A stretch of DNA of 13,546 nucleotides from JANNFX01 sp031380225 (GTDB taxonomy: Bacteria > Pseudomonadota > Alphaproteobacteria > Rhizobiales > Hyphomicrobiaceae). Made by a program: the position numbers and the translations under genes. Positions 13,499 through 13,546 of the stretch are shown piece after piece; the first letter of the stretch is position 1, and every line of letters starts with the position of its first letter. The notes beneath the pieces were generated by a model. That model was not told the origin of the DNA and did no database searches. It was given only the letters and a program-made list of their open reading frames with translations. Location: NCBI GenBank assembly GCA_031380225.1, contig JANNFX010000012.1, positions 1 to 13,546 on the forward strand, written 5' to 3'.

Positions 13499-13546
13499 TC
13501 AGCGCCCACACCCACCAGGGCTACCTATGCCGCCTGGGCGACAAAC
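13429..13546 (+). CDS. Internal fragment of a 5'-nucleotidase/metallophosphatase
   Basis: In the frame of CAA at 13438 the DNA reads DCSQLGGDVVDVVKRLDPQI followed by KVVISAHTHQGYLCRLGDK, open to the window edge. This matches the calcineurin-like phosphoesterase domain of 5'-nucleotidases (UshA family): a 'DC--L-G-IVDIVKRLDP' helix, then the metal-binding 'S(G/A)HTHQ' motif with its two His ligands. No start codon or ribosome-binding site precedes it; the sequence simply takes over from the chaperone gene around 13420-13435 in a different frame. It is therefore a piece of an unrelated gene joined here. Confidence 0.75.

Overview
The window comes from an alphaproteobacterium. The main evidence is a GcrA-type cell-cycle regulator sitting divergently upstream of argD-argF-hslO, plus clustered GANTC (CcrM methylation) sites between them and the typical def-fmt pair. 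Base composition is moderately GC-rich. The order (a Caulobacter, Hyphomicrobiales or Micropepsales relative) cannot be fixed from the sequence alone.

Left block (1-2583): positions 1-599 hold no convincing gene, only a large imperfect hairpin and a minus-strand terminator. A minus-strand group follows. In transcription order it is a GIY-YIG small protein (2583-2323), a small signal-peptide/one-TM protein (2169-1921), a flavin-binding-type general stress protein (1851-1354), a DUF2177 four-helix membrane protein (1354-926, overlapping by 1 nt) and a conserved-looking 95-aa protein (887-600). The last three look like one operon.

Centre (2664-6900): a large FAD-dependent dehydrogenase of the COG2509 type is divergent from the GIY-YIG gene. 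It is followed by a 390-aa RTX protein made almost entirely of Ca2+-binding nonapeptide repeats with a serralysin-type C-terminus but no catalytic domain. A strong bidirectional terminator separates this gene from the convergent gcrA. The 620-base gcrA/argD interval is the most regulatory-looking DNA here: five GANTC sites in 288 bp, two perfect TTGACA boxes each adjacent to GAATCG, and an intrinsic-terminator hairpin just ahead of the argD ribosome-binding site.

Right block (6922-13546): argD and argF (arginine biosynthesis, TAATG overlap) and hslO (Hsp33 redox chaperone) form one operon. Then come def and fmt, which remove and add the N-formyl group of initiator Met, and a small secreted protein with its own terminator. 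After a structured, AT-rich 330-bp upstream region, a Csu-type (archaic chaperone-usher) pilus operon begins with a spore-coat-U-domain pilin and its periplasmic chaperone. The chaperone gene breaks abruptly near 13420-13435 into an in-frame piece of a 5'-nucleotidase (other reading frame). This looks like an assembly chimera at the window end or a recombination break.

I see no CRISPR array, insertion sequence, tRNA or rRNA. I found no clearly new biological system. The gcrA/argD intergenic region is the best candidate for unusual regulation.
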